Under the pieces are notes generated by a model. That model had not been told where the DNA came from and did no database searches. It was given only the letters and a program-made list of their open reading frames with translations. DNA of 18,908 nucleotides from Planoprotostelium fungivorum (Eukaryota > Evosea > Variosea > Cavosteliida > Cavosteliaceae), in NCBI GenBank assembly GCA_003024175.1, contig MDYQ01000358.1, forward strand, positions 1 to 18,908, given 5' to 3'. How positions within the stretch are numbered: position 1 is the first letter of the stretch; the number at the start of each line of letters is the position of its first letter. Shown in pieces: positions 1-8,984 of the stretch. The position numbers and the translations under genes were made by a program.

Positions 1-567
1 GGCAAACAGGATGTTAAAAATAAAGGAGTGGTGTTAAGCCAGAACAAAGAAATCTTGATATTTGGCAGCTATAAGAGAGCAGTATTCTCAGGTGATCTGA
101 TCATGGCAAAGAACACTCTGATTAGAAAATCAATACAGAATGATACCCTAACAATGAACACAATGACAGTCAACAAGGCAGCCCTTGATGGATGGTATGA
201 CAAGAGAATAATGATTGACAACATACACACTGTGCCTTTTGGTTTATACAGCAAACAATTCAGTGAAGAGGATGTGATGAGAAGAATAATAAAGAATCTT
301 GCAGCAAGAGTGAATATTGGCATGGGTCAGCTCAAGACATACCTCCAGTGTACGCAGGATCAACTGAAGACACACCTAACATCTCATTTTGATCCTGGCA
401 TGTCACTGATGAACTATGGTGTGCTGTGGAATCTGGACCACACCATCCCTGTATTTTTTGCCAAAGACAAATTGAAGGCTTTGTGCCATCACTCCAACAT
501 CCAGCCAATGCTGATCACAGAGAACAGCAGCAAATGTGCAGATCTTGGTCTCCCAAAGGAGATGTGA
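1..567 (+). CDS. Virus-like element protein: PolB-tail-like segment plus HNH nuclease (5' partial)
   Basis: The frame is open from the first base of the window to TGA at 565-567 (188 residues), so the gene starts outside. No ATG is needed here. The first part carries a K-x-K-G box at residues 7-9 and a Y-D-K-R box at about 66-69, followed by D-N-I-H-T. This pattern recalls the C-terminal tail of protein-primed family B DNA polymerases of Polinton-type elements. The last third, from about residue 108, has the layout of an HNH endonuclease: G-M-S...N-Y-G, then W-N-L-D-H-T-I-P (about 143-150), then H-H-S-N-I-Q-P (about 163-169). The D-H pair and the later Asn-Gln-Pro match the usual catalytic and structural positions. 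The polymerase assignment is an inference from short motifs. The HNH assignment is firmer. The gene runs convergently to the helicase gene, 57 bp away. Confidence 0.6.
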   Translation, partial: GKQDVKNKGVVLSQNKEILIFGSYKRAVFSGDLIMAKNTLIRKSIQNDTLTMNTMTVNKAALDGWYDKRIMIDNIHTVPFGLYSKQFSEEDVMRRIIKNLAARVNIGMGQLKTYLQCTQDQLKTHLTSHFDPGMSLMNYGVLWNLDHTIPVFFAKDKLKALCHHSNIQPMLITENSSKCADLGLPKEM

Positions 568-572
568 ATAAA
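567..572 (+). terminator. Poly(A) signal overlapping the stop codon
   Basis: AATAAA begins on the last base of the TGA stop of the preceding gene. A T-rich and then A-rich stretch follows at 579-602. This would give a 3' UTR of only some 20-30 nt, in keeping with the compact gene spacing. Confidence 0.4.
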
Positions 573-624
573 TAGATCCTTTTTTTTACATACAAAAAAA
601 ATTACAAGATATCGGATCTGATCT

Positions 625-3004
625 TTATGCACAGAAGAGAAACTCTGTCTCGAGCTGAGGTCGGATATAAAATCGTTTACAAGCCACAGGGCCCACAAGC
701 AGCACATTGTCACCATGAATTGTGATAGTAAATGACTCATACACAGGGGCCAATGGAATGAATTTGAATGCTACTGGAGCACCAGCTAAAGGTAGAAAGA
801 GAATCTCCCCAAGATGACCTTTAGGACTTGGATTTGAGACGAAATCAATTTCACAACTGTCACTCACAACTGGTGAATATCAGCTGTGTTATCATAATTT
901 AAACACTTACCATATCCGTATACACAGTCAACATTCAATATACTGCTGACAGCTTGAATGAATGGAGAACCCTTGCTGTAGTCTTGAAATCGCACTTTGC
1001 GTTGATCCACTGGAGCAGCCATTGGTCTCTTCTCAAAAGGTATAGAGAGTTGACTAAGATTGAATACAACTTCTCTTCGAATGTCTAGAGCCGAGTTATT
1101 GAGTGGGTCCTTTGAAATGTCCATAGCGTCGATGTTGTCAAAAAGATATGGCTGGCCAGTTGTGTCCACTAACGCCTTCCTCAAGTTGACTGAGTCTGAC
1201 GTAATTCGTACACTTGTGAGTCGATTTCCTGCTGTCGTTTTCCTCTCCTCCTCAATGCATCCTCCAAGAGCAGCCCACGTCTGTTTCCAGAATTCATTCT
1301 CAGCCACCATCTTTGATTCCTTGGTAAGACCGTACCAGTCTACGTAGCTCTTGTAGATGTCTGTCTTTGACACGTAAATACCGAATCTGTTACGAGGATA
1401 AACTTCATGGTTGGGGTCGTTTTGAGCCCAGTAGCTGTCATTGCCGATACGTTCAGCCTTGATGCTGTCTAGCCAGAATTCCTGTACTGAAGGGAGCTGG
1501 TCTTGCAGCCATTGCTTCTCAGTGGATGTCTTGTACACGTTGCGTGGTTCAAAGCCGTCCAGAGATATTCTTGATAGGCACACAGCGAGGTCGGTGGGGT
1601 TGATGCTGAGAATTTCTTTGAACCACGCGACAGCAGTGGGGTCACCCTGACGCCCGCAGAGGATATTGGAAGTACCAAGGATGACAGCACGTCGTTGTTT
1701 AGGTGTGATGAGTTTTCGTTGCGGGATATTGGTGGCAATGATCCAGCGAAGATAGTTGTCAACAATCTTGGTCTCTTTGTACATTGGGCGGACCTTGAGA
1801 GTCTCAGAGGTAATTCGTTCCTTCAGAGCAGTGATGGTCTTGTCGTCATTGATGCTTCCTTCGTCCCAAAAAGCAAGTAGCTTGCAGTCTAAGACGGCAC
1901 TGAACTGACTGTTGAAGCGTGCGGCGTCAATTGTGACGTAATTCTGACCAAAGAGCTGACCAAAAATGTCCACAATGATGGATTTCCCTGAGCCCTCCTT
2001 CCTGTATAGAATAATGGCAACGTCTGGGCGTAATTCAGGCTGGATATATGTCAGATGATGTAGTTAGATATCATCTTACGTGCTGGTAAAAATACGCCAA
2101 GAGATGGATGGTGTAGCGATAGAGCTCCTCGTTACCATTACACCAGATCTGACGGACGTGTTCAAAGAAGATGGAGCATCNAAAGAGCTGACCAAAAATG
2201 TCCACAATGATGGATTTCCCTGAGCCCTCCTTCCCGTATAGAATAATGGCAACGTCTGGGCGTAATTCAGGCTGGATATATGTCAGATGATGTAGTCAGA
2301 TATCATCTTACGTGCTGGTAAAAATACGCCAAGAGATGGATGGTGTAGCGATAGAGCTCCTCATTACCATTACACCAGATCTGACGGACGTGTTCAAAGA
2401 AGATGGAGCATCGGTAGTAAGCGCTAGCGTGCGGGTACTTGTCTACGTCCTTGCCATCCTCTGTCCTCTCACGCTCTGACCAGTCGCGTTGTAGATAGCG
2501 CCCCGGATTGTAGATATTGAATAGATTGGAGTGAGAAGTGTTGAGCTTAGCGATAGGGTTGTACTCGATGTTCTCAAATTCGTTACGATCCTCGTGAGCC
2601 CACCACAGATTGAAGAAGTTGTACTCCTTTTTGCTATCAGGAGTTGATTTGAAGACAGCCGGTGCGAGCATATTCTTCAGATTGATCTTGTTCTTTAGAT
2701 CAAAGCGCACATCCTCGACGTGAACAACCTTTTTGTTGCGGATACGATCGTAACGGTAGACTGTCTTCCACAGAATACATCCAGGTCCCTTGAGGTAAGC
2801 GCCAAACCAGTTCATGTACATCCTTATAACATCCCCCATCGCTTGGGAGTCGCGTAGACTAATAAACAAGCTCCAGCTCGAGCACGGTGGAAGGCAACGA
2901 TTTCCTTCTAACACGGCCACCGTCAACAAGTGCCTCAACGTCATCGGCCTCCCCCTCACCGCCATCTTTACCATTGGGTCTAGAGCTAAGGAGTTGGTCA
3001 TCAA
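625..3004 (-). CDS. D5/P4-type primase-helicase (SF3 ATPase) of a virus-like element, intron-containing
   Basis: This is a superfamily 3 helicase of the poxvirus D5 / phage P4 / DUF5906 type, which unwinds DNA during replication of viruses and mobile elements. Walker A G-S-G-K-S is at 1980-1994, followed by a Walker B-like F-W-D-E, an A-T-N sensor motif and a Q-R-R arginine pair. An N-terminal D5_N-like region lies at about 2312-2700. Two GT-AG introns are seen: 870-910 (41 nt) and 2040-2079 (40 nt; repeated as 2272-2311). The last exon, 625-869, joins in frame. The coding frame is interrupted by the 231-nt duplication and N at 1950-2412, which is probably an assembly error. If that is removed the frame continues. 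The 5' end is uncertain: above about 2870 another frame looks at least as coding, so upstream exons or a frameshift are likely, and 3004 is only the limit of the open frame. Whether it is functional is unknown. Confidence 0.7.
1950..2412. repeat. 231-nt direct duplication flanking a single N
   Basis: Positions 1950-2180 and 2182-2412 are the same 231 nt with no indels. They differ at three sites (2003/2235, 2064/2296, 2131/2363), about 1.3 percent. The copies are separated only by the N at 2181. The duplicated piece carries the Walker A region and a 40-nt intron of the helicase gene. Equal length, low divergence and the N fit two allelic contig ends that overlapped but were not merged. Confidence 0.9.
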
Positions 3005-3429
3005 GAACGATGATGGGCAAAAAGACCGAACTGAGGTGAGATCATTTATACGTTCATTTCAGCGGGTGTCAGCGATGTGGAGCAGAAGACATGCTCTTCT
3101 GTAGCGACCCTTGTACGATCAATAAAAAGATTGGTTGTAGTTTGTCGATTTTAGTGCAAGTTAAAAAGAAGACGATTTGGAGAAACACTAACATTACGAT
3201 TCTTCGGCAAATCGACCTTCTACAACCTGCGGTTGCTAGGTTGGCTGAAGTGGTCCATAGTGCTAATTTTCGGCCTAATTAGGAACCGCTCATTGTGTAT
3301 CGCACCAGAGATTGGATTGATATTTTCCAATAATCTGGCGTTGTTCGAACCCATCATCAGATGTGAGACCTTTTTATATAGATACTACTAATTTTGAACG
3401 CTGAACGATAATAGAGGAGAGTGAACATG
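3005..3429. other. Gene-poor stretch with one inverted repeat
   Basis: I find no convincing exon here on either strand. A 63-codon open frame on + (3091-3282) has no recognisable content. The stretch may hold missing 5' exons of the helicase gene, but I could not place splice sites. The only structure is the inverted repeat listed separately. Confidence 0.4.
3133..3227. repeat. Imperfect inverted repeat, 19-nt arms
   Basis: The left arm, 3133-3151, pairs with the right arm, 3209-3227. Sixteen of 19 positions match, and the three mismatches are adjacent in the middle, so each side has 8 matched pairs (GGTTGTAG and GTCGATTT). The spacer is 57 nt. It could be a hairpin, a paired binding site, or the trace of a small insertion. 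Confidence 0.6.
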
Positions 3430-4190
3430 TTATTTTTGTACTATTCTGCCGTTGAAATTAGCTGAGGTGGGTAACCAAGGAAGCTCTTGGGAAACTTGAA
3501 TGAAGACAGTTCTGTTACCTCCCTCCTTTCCTGCTGGATTTATGTCTGCACGGTACGCATTGGAAGTCAACGTGGCAGGGGTGAAGTTGTTGGGACCCTG
3601 ATGGGTTAGTGGATGAAATTTCCGCGAAATTACCCGAATGAGACTGTGGGTACATGTTCTGAATTTGCCGTGATTTGAATTCTGTATTTTGAATAGTCTA
3701 GAGAAGGACTTCTGACTCCTTGTAGTAAAAACCCATCTGGCTCAAAACACCAGAGTTGGCCTGGTCGTTTGTCATCCACATGTACAAGTTCTTATTGTTG
3801 AAGAAATAATTCCAAGGCGTGAGGGCGGAGAGTAAAGAGGCTCTTGGTAGGTTCACTTGACAGTAGTGATCAAACATCTGTGAACGCCAGCAAGACGTAA
3901 GGGCGTGCTGTACGTACCGTGGAGGTTGTACCGCTCAGATAAGGCACAAATATTCTCCCTTCCTTCCGCTGATCTGCACATTGAGTGATGTGAGACTCGG
4001 TAGTGAATTTCCCTTATCGTCCATCAATAAAGCAACCCACAAAGTTTGGGCGGGAATATTTGCAATGTAGCCGTCATTGCTGCAACTGAAATAAGCATTT
4101 TTGACGGAATTTCCTCTTCCCTGAGGGTACAATGCCATGTAGCTCCCGCCTTACACATTGGGTTGTTGGTATCTGTACCATCTACAACAT
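3430..4190 (-). pseudogene. Broken, unrecognised gene of the virus-like element
   Basis: Several minus-strand segments read like real protein but lie in different frames. The C-terminal segment ends at TAA 3430-3432 and runs back to about 3597. A middle segment, 3698-3877, is rich in aromatic residues. A third lies at 3935-4138, with more coding-like sequence up to about 4190. A good 40-nt intron is visible at 3878-3917 (GTACGT donor, CACAG acceptor), and a possible 36-nt intron at 3598-3633. Around 3700, 3970 and 4145 the frame changes without a clear splice site, which points to single-base frameshifts through decay or sequence error. I do not recognise the family. A structural protein is possible from position next to replication genes, but no motif shows it. 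Confidence 0.4.
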
Positions 4191-4401
4191 AATTGTTCTG
4201 TCACAAGTCAGAATATTTAATTTCCCGCCAAAATTTTCACGGGAGTCATAACAGTGCATCAGACGTCTAGATGGTATCAATATTCTTATCAAAGACGCCT
4301 CCCGCCGCGCATGACCATCATGCATCAAACCAAATCAACCTCTTTAAAGATTGGAATTCATTAAATATCTCACGTCAGCGATTGTCTACAATGCAACGTT
4401 G
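4191..4401. other. Spacer before the DHHC gene
   Basis: The minus strand is full of stops here. On + the frame of the DHHC gene is open from about 4351 but lacks an ATG before 4402, so a short 5' exon could lie here. No TATA box or clear promoter element is visible. Confidence 0.35.
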
Positions 4402-5650
4402 ATGATCGGGGGACGATACGCAGGAGCGAACGATGTGTCAGAGATGCCCGTCGCACTGTATTCTCTAGTTCCTATTGTGACATTCTTATTTACTCTCGCT
4501 TATCTCACCTTTGTGTATGAGATCCTATATCAGGTAAGAGAGAGATGATTCATCCGCTCATCATCCACAGTGGACAGGAATCTACACCATCTCTGGGAAC
4601 TTCCACAATTTAATTGTACATACATTGATGTTCATGCTGTATTACACCTACTTCAAGGCTGTCAGAGAGAATCCAGGAAATCCACCACCTCATTGGGTCA
4701 GTACTGTCGTCAGTTGATATAAGATTGAGAGGATTTGAATAGCAACCAGAAGATTTCACCGAGGAGCAGCTAAAAGCCATTCAGAGAGGAGACAGCTTGA
4801 AGGGCGTGGACGGAAGGGATTTAAGCGCCGAGCAGATTTGGTTATCCAGACAACAATCAGACTTATTGCAAATCAAATATTGCAGGTGTCTCTTCTGTCA
4901 CCTCATCTTCCTCACGCTCGCAGAAAATGCGAAAACTTCAAGCCAATCAGAACTCATCACTGCTCAGATTGTAATAAGTGAGTCGATGCGATAATTCACA
5001 TTACAATGTCCTTCACAACAGATTTCGTCTAAGAAGGAACAGATGCATACTGAGGATGGATCACCACTGTCCATGGTGAACCACATCTCCGATGACTCTG
5101 ACACCTCTCGCAGGATCAACAACTGCGTGGGACACAGGAATCACAGGATGTTCATGCTCTTTCTCCTCTATCTCACCCTCACCTGTGCCTATCTCCTCCT
5201 CATGATCATCATCCGACTTTTCAAAGACAGGATGGCTGAGAACACCAACGTCCCCCTGGACGTAGTCGATTATGTCTTCTTGGGGCTGCAGGTGATCCAT
5301 TCTTCCGAGTGAATCCTCATGATGACCTTCAGATCTTCATCCTGGCCCCCACTCTCTTCTCCGTCTCTTTCCTCTTCGGGTACCAACTGTGGCTCATCGG
5401 ATCGAACACGACGGGCATCGAGTACTTTACAAAGGAGAGAGAGAGAAAGTACGCCAAGAGACACGATCTGGTGGGTGGAAGACGAGAGGAGGAGACTCAC
5501 AACCTTCAGTATTACAGCGATCCTTTTGATCTAGGGCTGACGGAGAATCTGAAGGAAGTCTTTGGGTCATCTCTCTCCACTCTTCTCCTGCCCGTGTCGA
5601 ACCACACGACAACTGGGAGGTTGCCAAACAATAAAAATTCAATCGCTTGA
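4402..5650 (+). CDS. DHHC-type protein S-palmitoyltransferase
   Basis: This membrane enzyme moves palmitate to cysteines of target proteins, typically at the ER or Golgi. I place seven exons: 4402-4533, 4571-4696, 4743-4885, 4924-4977, 5043-5075, 5114-5291 and 5333-5650. They sum to 984 nt, giving 327 aa in frame. Exons 3-6 encode the zinc-finger DHHC domain: C-x2-C, P-x-R-T-H-H-C, C-x2-C, then D-H-H-C-P-W (exon 5, catalytic Cys) and N-N-C-V-G-H-x-N-H. Two hydrophobic helices precede it (exons 1 and 2) and two follow (exons 6 and 7). The fourth is followed by N-T-T-G-I-E, equivalent to the T-T-x-E motif. N-L-K-E-V-F-G near the end is usual for the family. The cysteine before the DHHC motif only lines up if the acceptor at 5041-5042 is used. 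The start at 4402 is the first ATG in frame; an upstream exon is possible. I cannot say which ZDHHC subfamily it is. Confidence 0.85.
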
Positions 5651-5707
5651 CCTCTTCTTCATTCTCTGAACAGCTTCTTCCCCTTGTATTCTCTGTCTGC
5701 TGTTCTC

Positions 5708-7479
5708 TTATTTGTCTCTGCTCTGTCTCGTAGCCTCCCATCTGTGCTCCCACTTGTCGATGACTCTGCTCTTTGCAGTGTTAGTCTGTGGTGATGGGAT
5801 CAACAGTTCACCTGCTGGAGATTCTTATCGGTCAATGTCTTGATCTGAGACTGTAGAGTCTGTATGAGATGATCTTGGTGAATGGAAGGAGAGAGGGAAG
5901 AGGTGCTGTGGCTTCCACTGTGGGAGTCACCCGTCTCTGACCCAGGATATCTCCTCAACATCTCGGGTAGATTACCGACGCTACCTCCACACTCGGAGGA
6001 TTGTCTCAGCTGTCTCGCCTTCTTCTTCAGTTCGTTACGAAAGAGAACGATGGACTTCTTCATCAGATCGTTCTCTCTGCTGGCCTGCTCCTCTCAGTCC
6101 TGCTTCTCCCTTGTGCTCTCACCTGTACACCCTTCTCATAGGCATCAGCGAGGGCCTGTTTCTCCATGTTCAATCGGTGCACTTCTTCCCTCAGCTTTCT
6201 GTTCTCTTCCTCCAGTTCTAAATAGTCCTTTCTTTTCAGGGTCAGTGTGATCCACAGAGAGGACGAACCTTCTGTAGGAATCATCGATCATCAGCTTATC
6301 GTGTTCGTTTCCTCTGTTCCTCTCGGTCGTTGGACTTCCAGACACAAAGTAGAAGGAGTTCATCAAGTCATCTACATCCATCAGAAGTGCACTCCTCGGC
6401 TGCATCGATGAATACAATCACCTTGTCTGTTGTGAGTCGCACGAGAGGGTTTGTGAGAAGAGCGATCGTTTGGTTTGGGTAGAAGATCTAACATCTTCTC
6501 CATCCATCCCCACATGTCCAATTGCATGTAATCGGTCAAGAGATTTCCACCCTTCACTCTCAGTACTTGAATGCATTCTCTCTCACCTGTTGGGTGCCCT
6601 TCACTTCCATTTCAGGAGCAGATGAATGTCCACTGGGACGTATCGACTTTTCTGCGGGATTCAGCTGGTAGATGTTAGATAAGAGGAGATCATCGAGGTG
6701 AAGAGAAGATGCAGGTGAGAAGATGAGCGAGAAGAGAATATATGGGCTGAGAGATGAAAGGAGGAAAAGATAAACGATTGACCTGCAGTGGAATGGTGGC
6801 TATACTATCGGACGGCTTCTTCATTTTGAGTGGATAAGCGAAGAGCATGTCGTGTGAATTCTCTGCTGGGGCCTGGCCCACGAAGAAATTATGAGAGCCG
6901 TACATCAGTTGAGAGTCTTCCAATCGGCTTTCATGATGAGGAGAAGAGCCGAGAGAACCGTGATTTGAACCAGGGGAGACGGAATAACCTCGAAGGAGTT
7001 AGAGGAGGGGAGAGGTAAGAGAGTGCACCAGAGTTGGGGGAGTTGGACATGGGTGAGGCGGTTGAAGGTATGTCAATTCCTCTCCCTTCTGGGCTCCCAA
7101 CGGGGCTCCTGCGAGTGTTTGTCTTGTTCATCTGTTTCTGCTGCTGTTCCGTCAACATCCTCAATTGTCTCTCCATGTCGTTCGCTTTTGCCGTGAGGGA
7201 ATCCGAGAGTTGCTGTAGCCCTCTCATACTCTATTTTGATCAGTACGCGAGGTATGACCCCCCGTTTACCTCTGTATCTGAAGTGAAATTGGTGGCCAAT
7301 AGATATAATTCAGCGGCCCTGTGAAAGATTAGAATCTGATGTGTTGGATTGACTTGCTTTCTGGAGTACTCTATAGCAGAGTCATATTTCCTTGCGGCTC
7401 GTGCGTCCTCGGCTTTATTGGCCATCAGATGGGCCCTGGTTAGTATGGGTGTACCATCTTCCCTGCCGAAGGGTTCCAT
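5708..7479 (-). CDS. NRBF2: NRBF2/Atg38-like MIT-domain coiled-coil protein
   Basis: NRBF2 binds the autophagy PI3-kinase complex. Exons, 5' to 3': 7479-7358, 7318-7270, 7230-7029, 6988-6783, 6664-6587, 6551-6422, 6371-6269, 6231-6123, 6072-5812 and 5770-5708. They sum to 1323 nt, 440 aa, with no internal stop. The N-terminus is an MIT-like helical hairpin (H-L-M-A-N-K-A-E-D-A-R then Y-D-S-A-I-E-Y). A Gln-rich helix and a Ser/Pro-rich linker follow. A strong coiled coil (L-E-L-E-E-E-N-R-K-L-R-E-E) begins in exon 8. The protein is longer than vertebrate NRBF2 (about 290 aa), mainly in the linkers. The first intron (7319-7357) is GC-AG. Intron 6552-6586 (35 nt) is the least certain. The frame is open upstream to an ATG at 7581, which would add 34 residues. 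It ends 57 bp from the convergent DHHC gene. Identity rests on domain order and is moderate. Confidence 0.6.
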
Positions 7480-7632
7480 GTTGTCTACGTAGCGTCCAAT
7501 ATTTTTCCTTGAAGTGAATGTAATGTCTGTTATATACAAGGTTTGTGTGTCTTCGTCGGGTGGAAAATGATCCTTCCTCATGCGGGTGTTGGAACAGGAA
7601 ATTTCACTTCCTTTAATGAAAAATAAACTCCA

Positions 7633-7638
7633 TTTATT
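7633..7638 (-). terminator. Poly(A) signal of the SDR gene
   Basis: AATAAA on the minus strand, 62 nt downstream of the SDR stop codon and about 50 nt before the upstream ATG of the NRBF2-like gene. The 3' UTR and the next gene's promoter almost touch. Confidence 0.5.
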
Positions 7639-7699
7639 CTCTTTCTCCAGCCGCTTCGAACCGCACGACCTATGGATTACGCTCTATTCATCTCCTCTT

Positions 7700-8858
7700 T
7701 TAAGTTTGAACGTTCATGTTGGATAGAACACCTCGACCCACAACGGTGGACCCGGCTTCCATTGCGTTGGTCAAGTAAGCCATCCAGTCCATCATTCCCT
7801 CCGGAAGAAGGTGCGATATCGCAGCATACCTTTATATCTCAGTGATGGAACGATCCGAATCATCACACCTCATGAACCACGGAACGTAGAGGACACCATC
7901 GCCATTGCAGACGGCGTGCACCACAGACGTTGCCACGTGATGGGATGTGATCATGGGTAAGACCACCTTGCCCATACCGCTAAACATACCAGTGGATACT
8001 GCCCATGGACACACAGTGGTTACGTGAATCCCAGGCTCACTCCACAATTCTCTCCGCAAGCTCTCCGCAAACCCAAAAGATCCAAATTTACTGTGACTGT
8101 CAGAAGAACTCCAGACAGAGACAAACCTGGCACAATAGTCCGTGAGGTTAGACATACCGACGAGAGCCGCCACAGAGGACACAAAAACGAGGTGTCCTTT
8201 TCCTTCGATGAACGTCAGCATCGTCGGGACGACAATCATACCTCTTTGTTTCATGAGAGGTAGAGCCGCCTTTGCGATCCAGAAGTGACTGAGCAAATTG
8301 ACATCTATTGTTCTTTGTATGTGTTCATGTTCTAAATCTAGCAGTTTCTTGGCGAACACAATTCCCGCATTGGCTATCACCACGTCCACAGCTCGAGAGT
8401 TTCCTTCCTTTCTTCCAGCAATCATATGAGCTTGTTTCATTGATTCTTGTACCTATGATCCTGTTCAACGAGATCGAATGGTGTGTTGACATCATCTTAC
8501 CTGATGTTTATCTGCCACATCGGTTATGAGCGTGTCGATCCTGCCTCCCCCCTGTTTGATCTCATTCTCTGATACAGTCAGATGGGTAAGGTATAAAACA
8601 GTAGAGGGATCAGGTATAAAACAAACCTATTGCTTTGAGCGCTTCAGGAGAGACATCGAATACAACGAGCTGAGATCCCAATGCTGCCAATTGCAGGCAT
8701 ATATCTCTTCCTATGCCTGACGCTCCACCTGTGACGACTACCACTTTGTCTCTCCAAAACAAGTGCAATGCCTTGTCTGAAACCGGGATGCTCTGCTTAT
8801 TGCTCCATAATAGAAACAACACTATAAGAAGTATCGTGGCCAGCAGAATGATGATCAT
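7700..8858 (-). CDS. SDR16C-like short-chain dehydrogenase/reductase, membrane anchored
   Basis: This is an NAD(P)-dependent oxidoreductase. The N-terminal anchor and length fit the retinol / 17-beta-hydroxysteroid dehydrogenase (RDH10, HSD17B11) group, acting at the ER or lipid droplets. Exons: 8858-8627, 8568-8502, 8453-8242, 8202-8127, 8090-7869 and 7829-7700, totalling 939 nt and 312 aa. Residues 2-18 form a hydrophobic helix. T-G-G-A-S-G-I-G (43-50) is the cofactor-binding motif. N-A-G, then V-S-S and the catalytic Y-x3-K follow; the K is brought into place only when the 36-nt intron 8091-8126 is removed. Two introns (8091-8126 and 8203-8241) are multiples of three without in-frame stops, so an unspliced reading looks open. 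The final exon is supported by a good GT-AG join. The substrate cannot be told from sequence. The gene is divergent from the NF-YA-like gene. Confidence 0.85.
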
Positions 8859-8984
8859 CGTCGTGCAATCTGTCTGACAAAGAACGATTTAAAATTGATG
8901 TCCCCCTACAACGAAGGCCCAATAACACAACTGAAATTTCCCTGATCGCGAGATCAGGGCATCATCAGTTTTGGCGCCAACAGC
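8859..8984. promoter_or_regulatory. Shared divergent promoter, SDR gene / NF-YA-like gene
   Basis: Only 126 bp separate the two start codons. Inside are a CCAAT box (8919-8923), a palindrome with 8-nt arms (8940-8947 and 8952-8959) around GCGA, which contains TCGCGAGA, and the perfect palindrome TTGGCGCCAA (8971-8980), which with the flanking T makes an E2F-type TTTGGCGC site. The motifs are seen; their use as promoter elements is inferred. Confidence 0.55.

Noticed and set aside
1950-2412. A true tandem duplication inactivating the helicase
   Set aside because: Exact equal length, three substitutions only and the N at the junction fit an assembly seam better. It is kept as the alternative to be tested by long reads.
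5427-5753. 108-codon open frame on - over the DHHC C-terminus
   Set aside because: It is antisense to the conserved end of the DHHC protein, and its residues are Glu/Arg-rich low complexity. Only its upper end overlaps the real last exon of the NRBF2-like gene, which is in another frame.
6665-6782. Possible extra exon in the 118-nt intron of the NRBF2-like gene
   Set aside because: The flanking exons join in phase 0 and the region has a CTAAC branch site before its acceptor. No internal splice pair is better.
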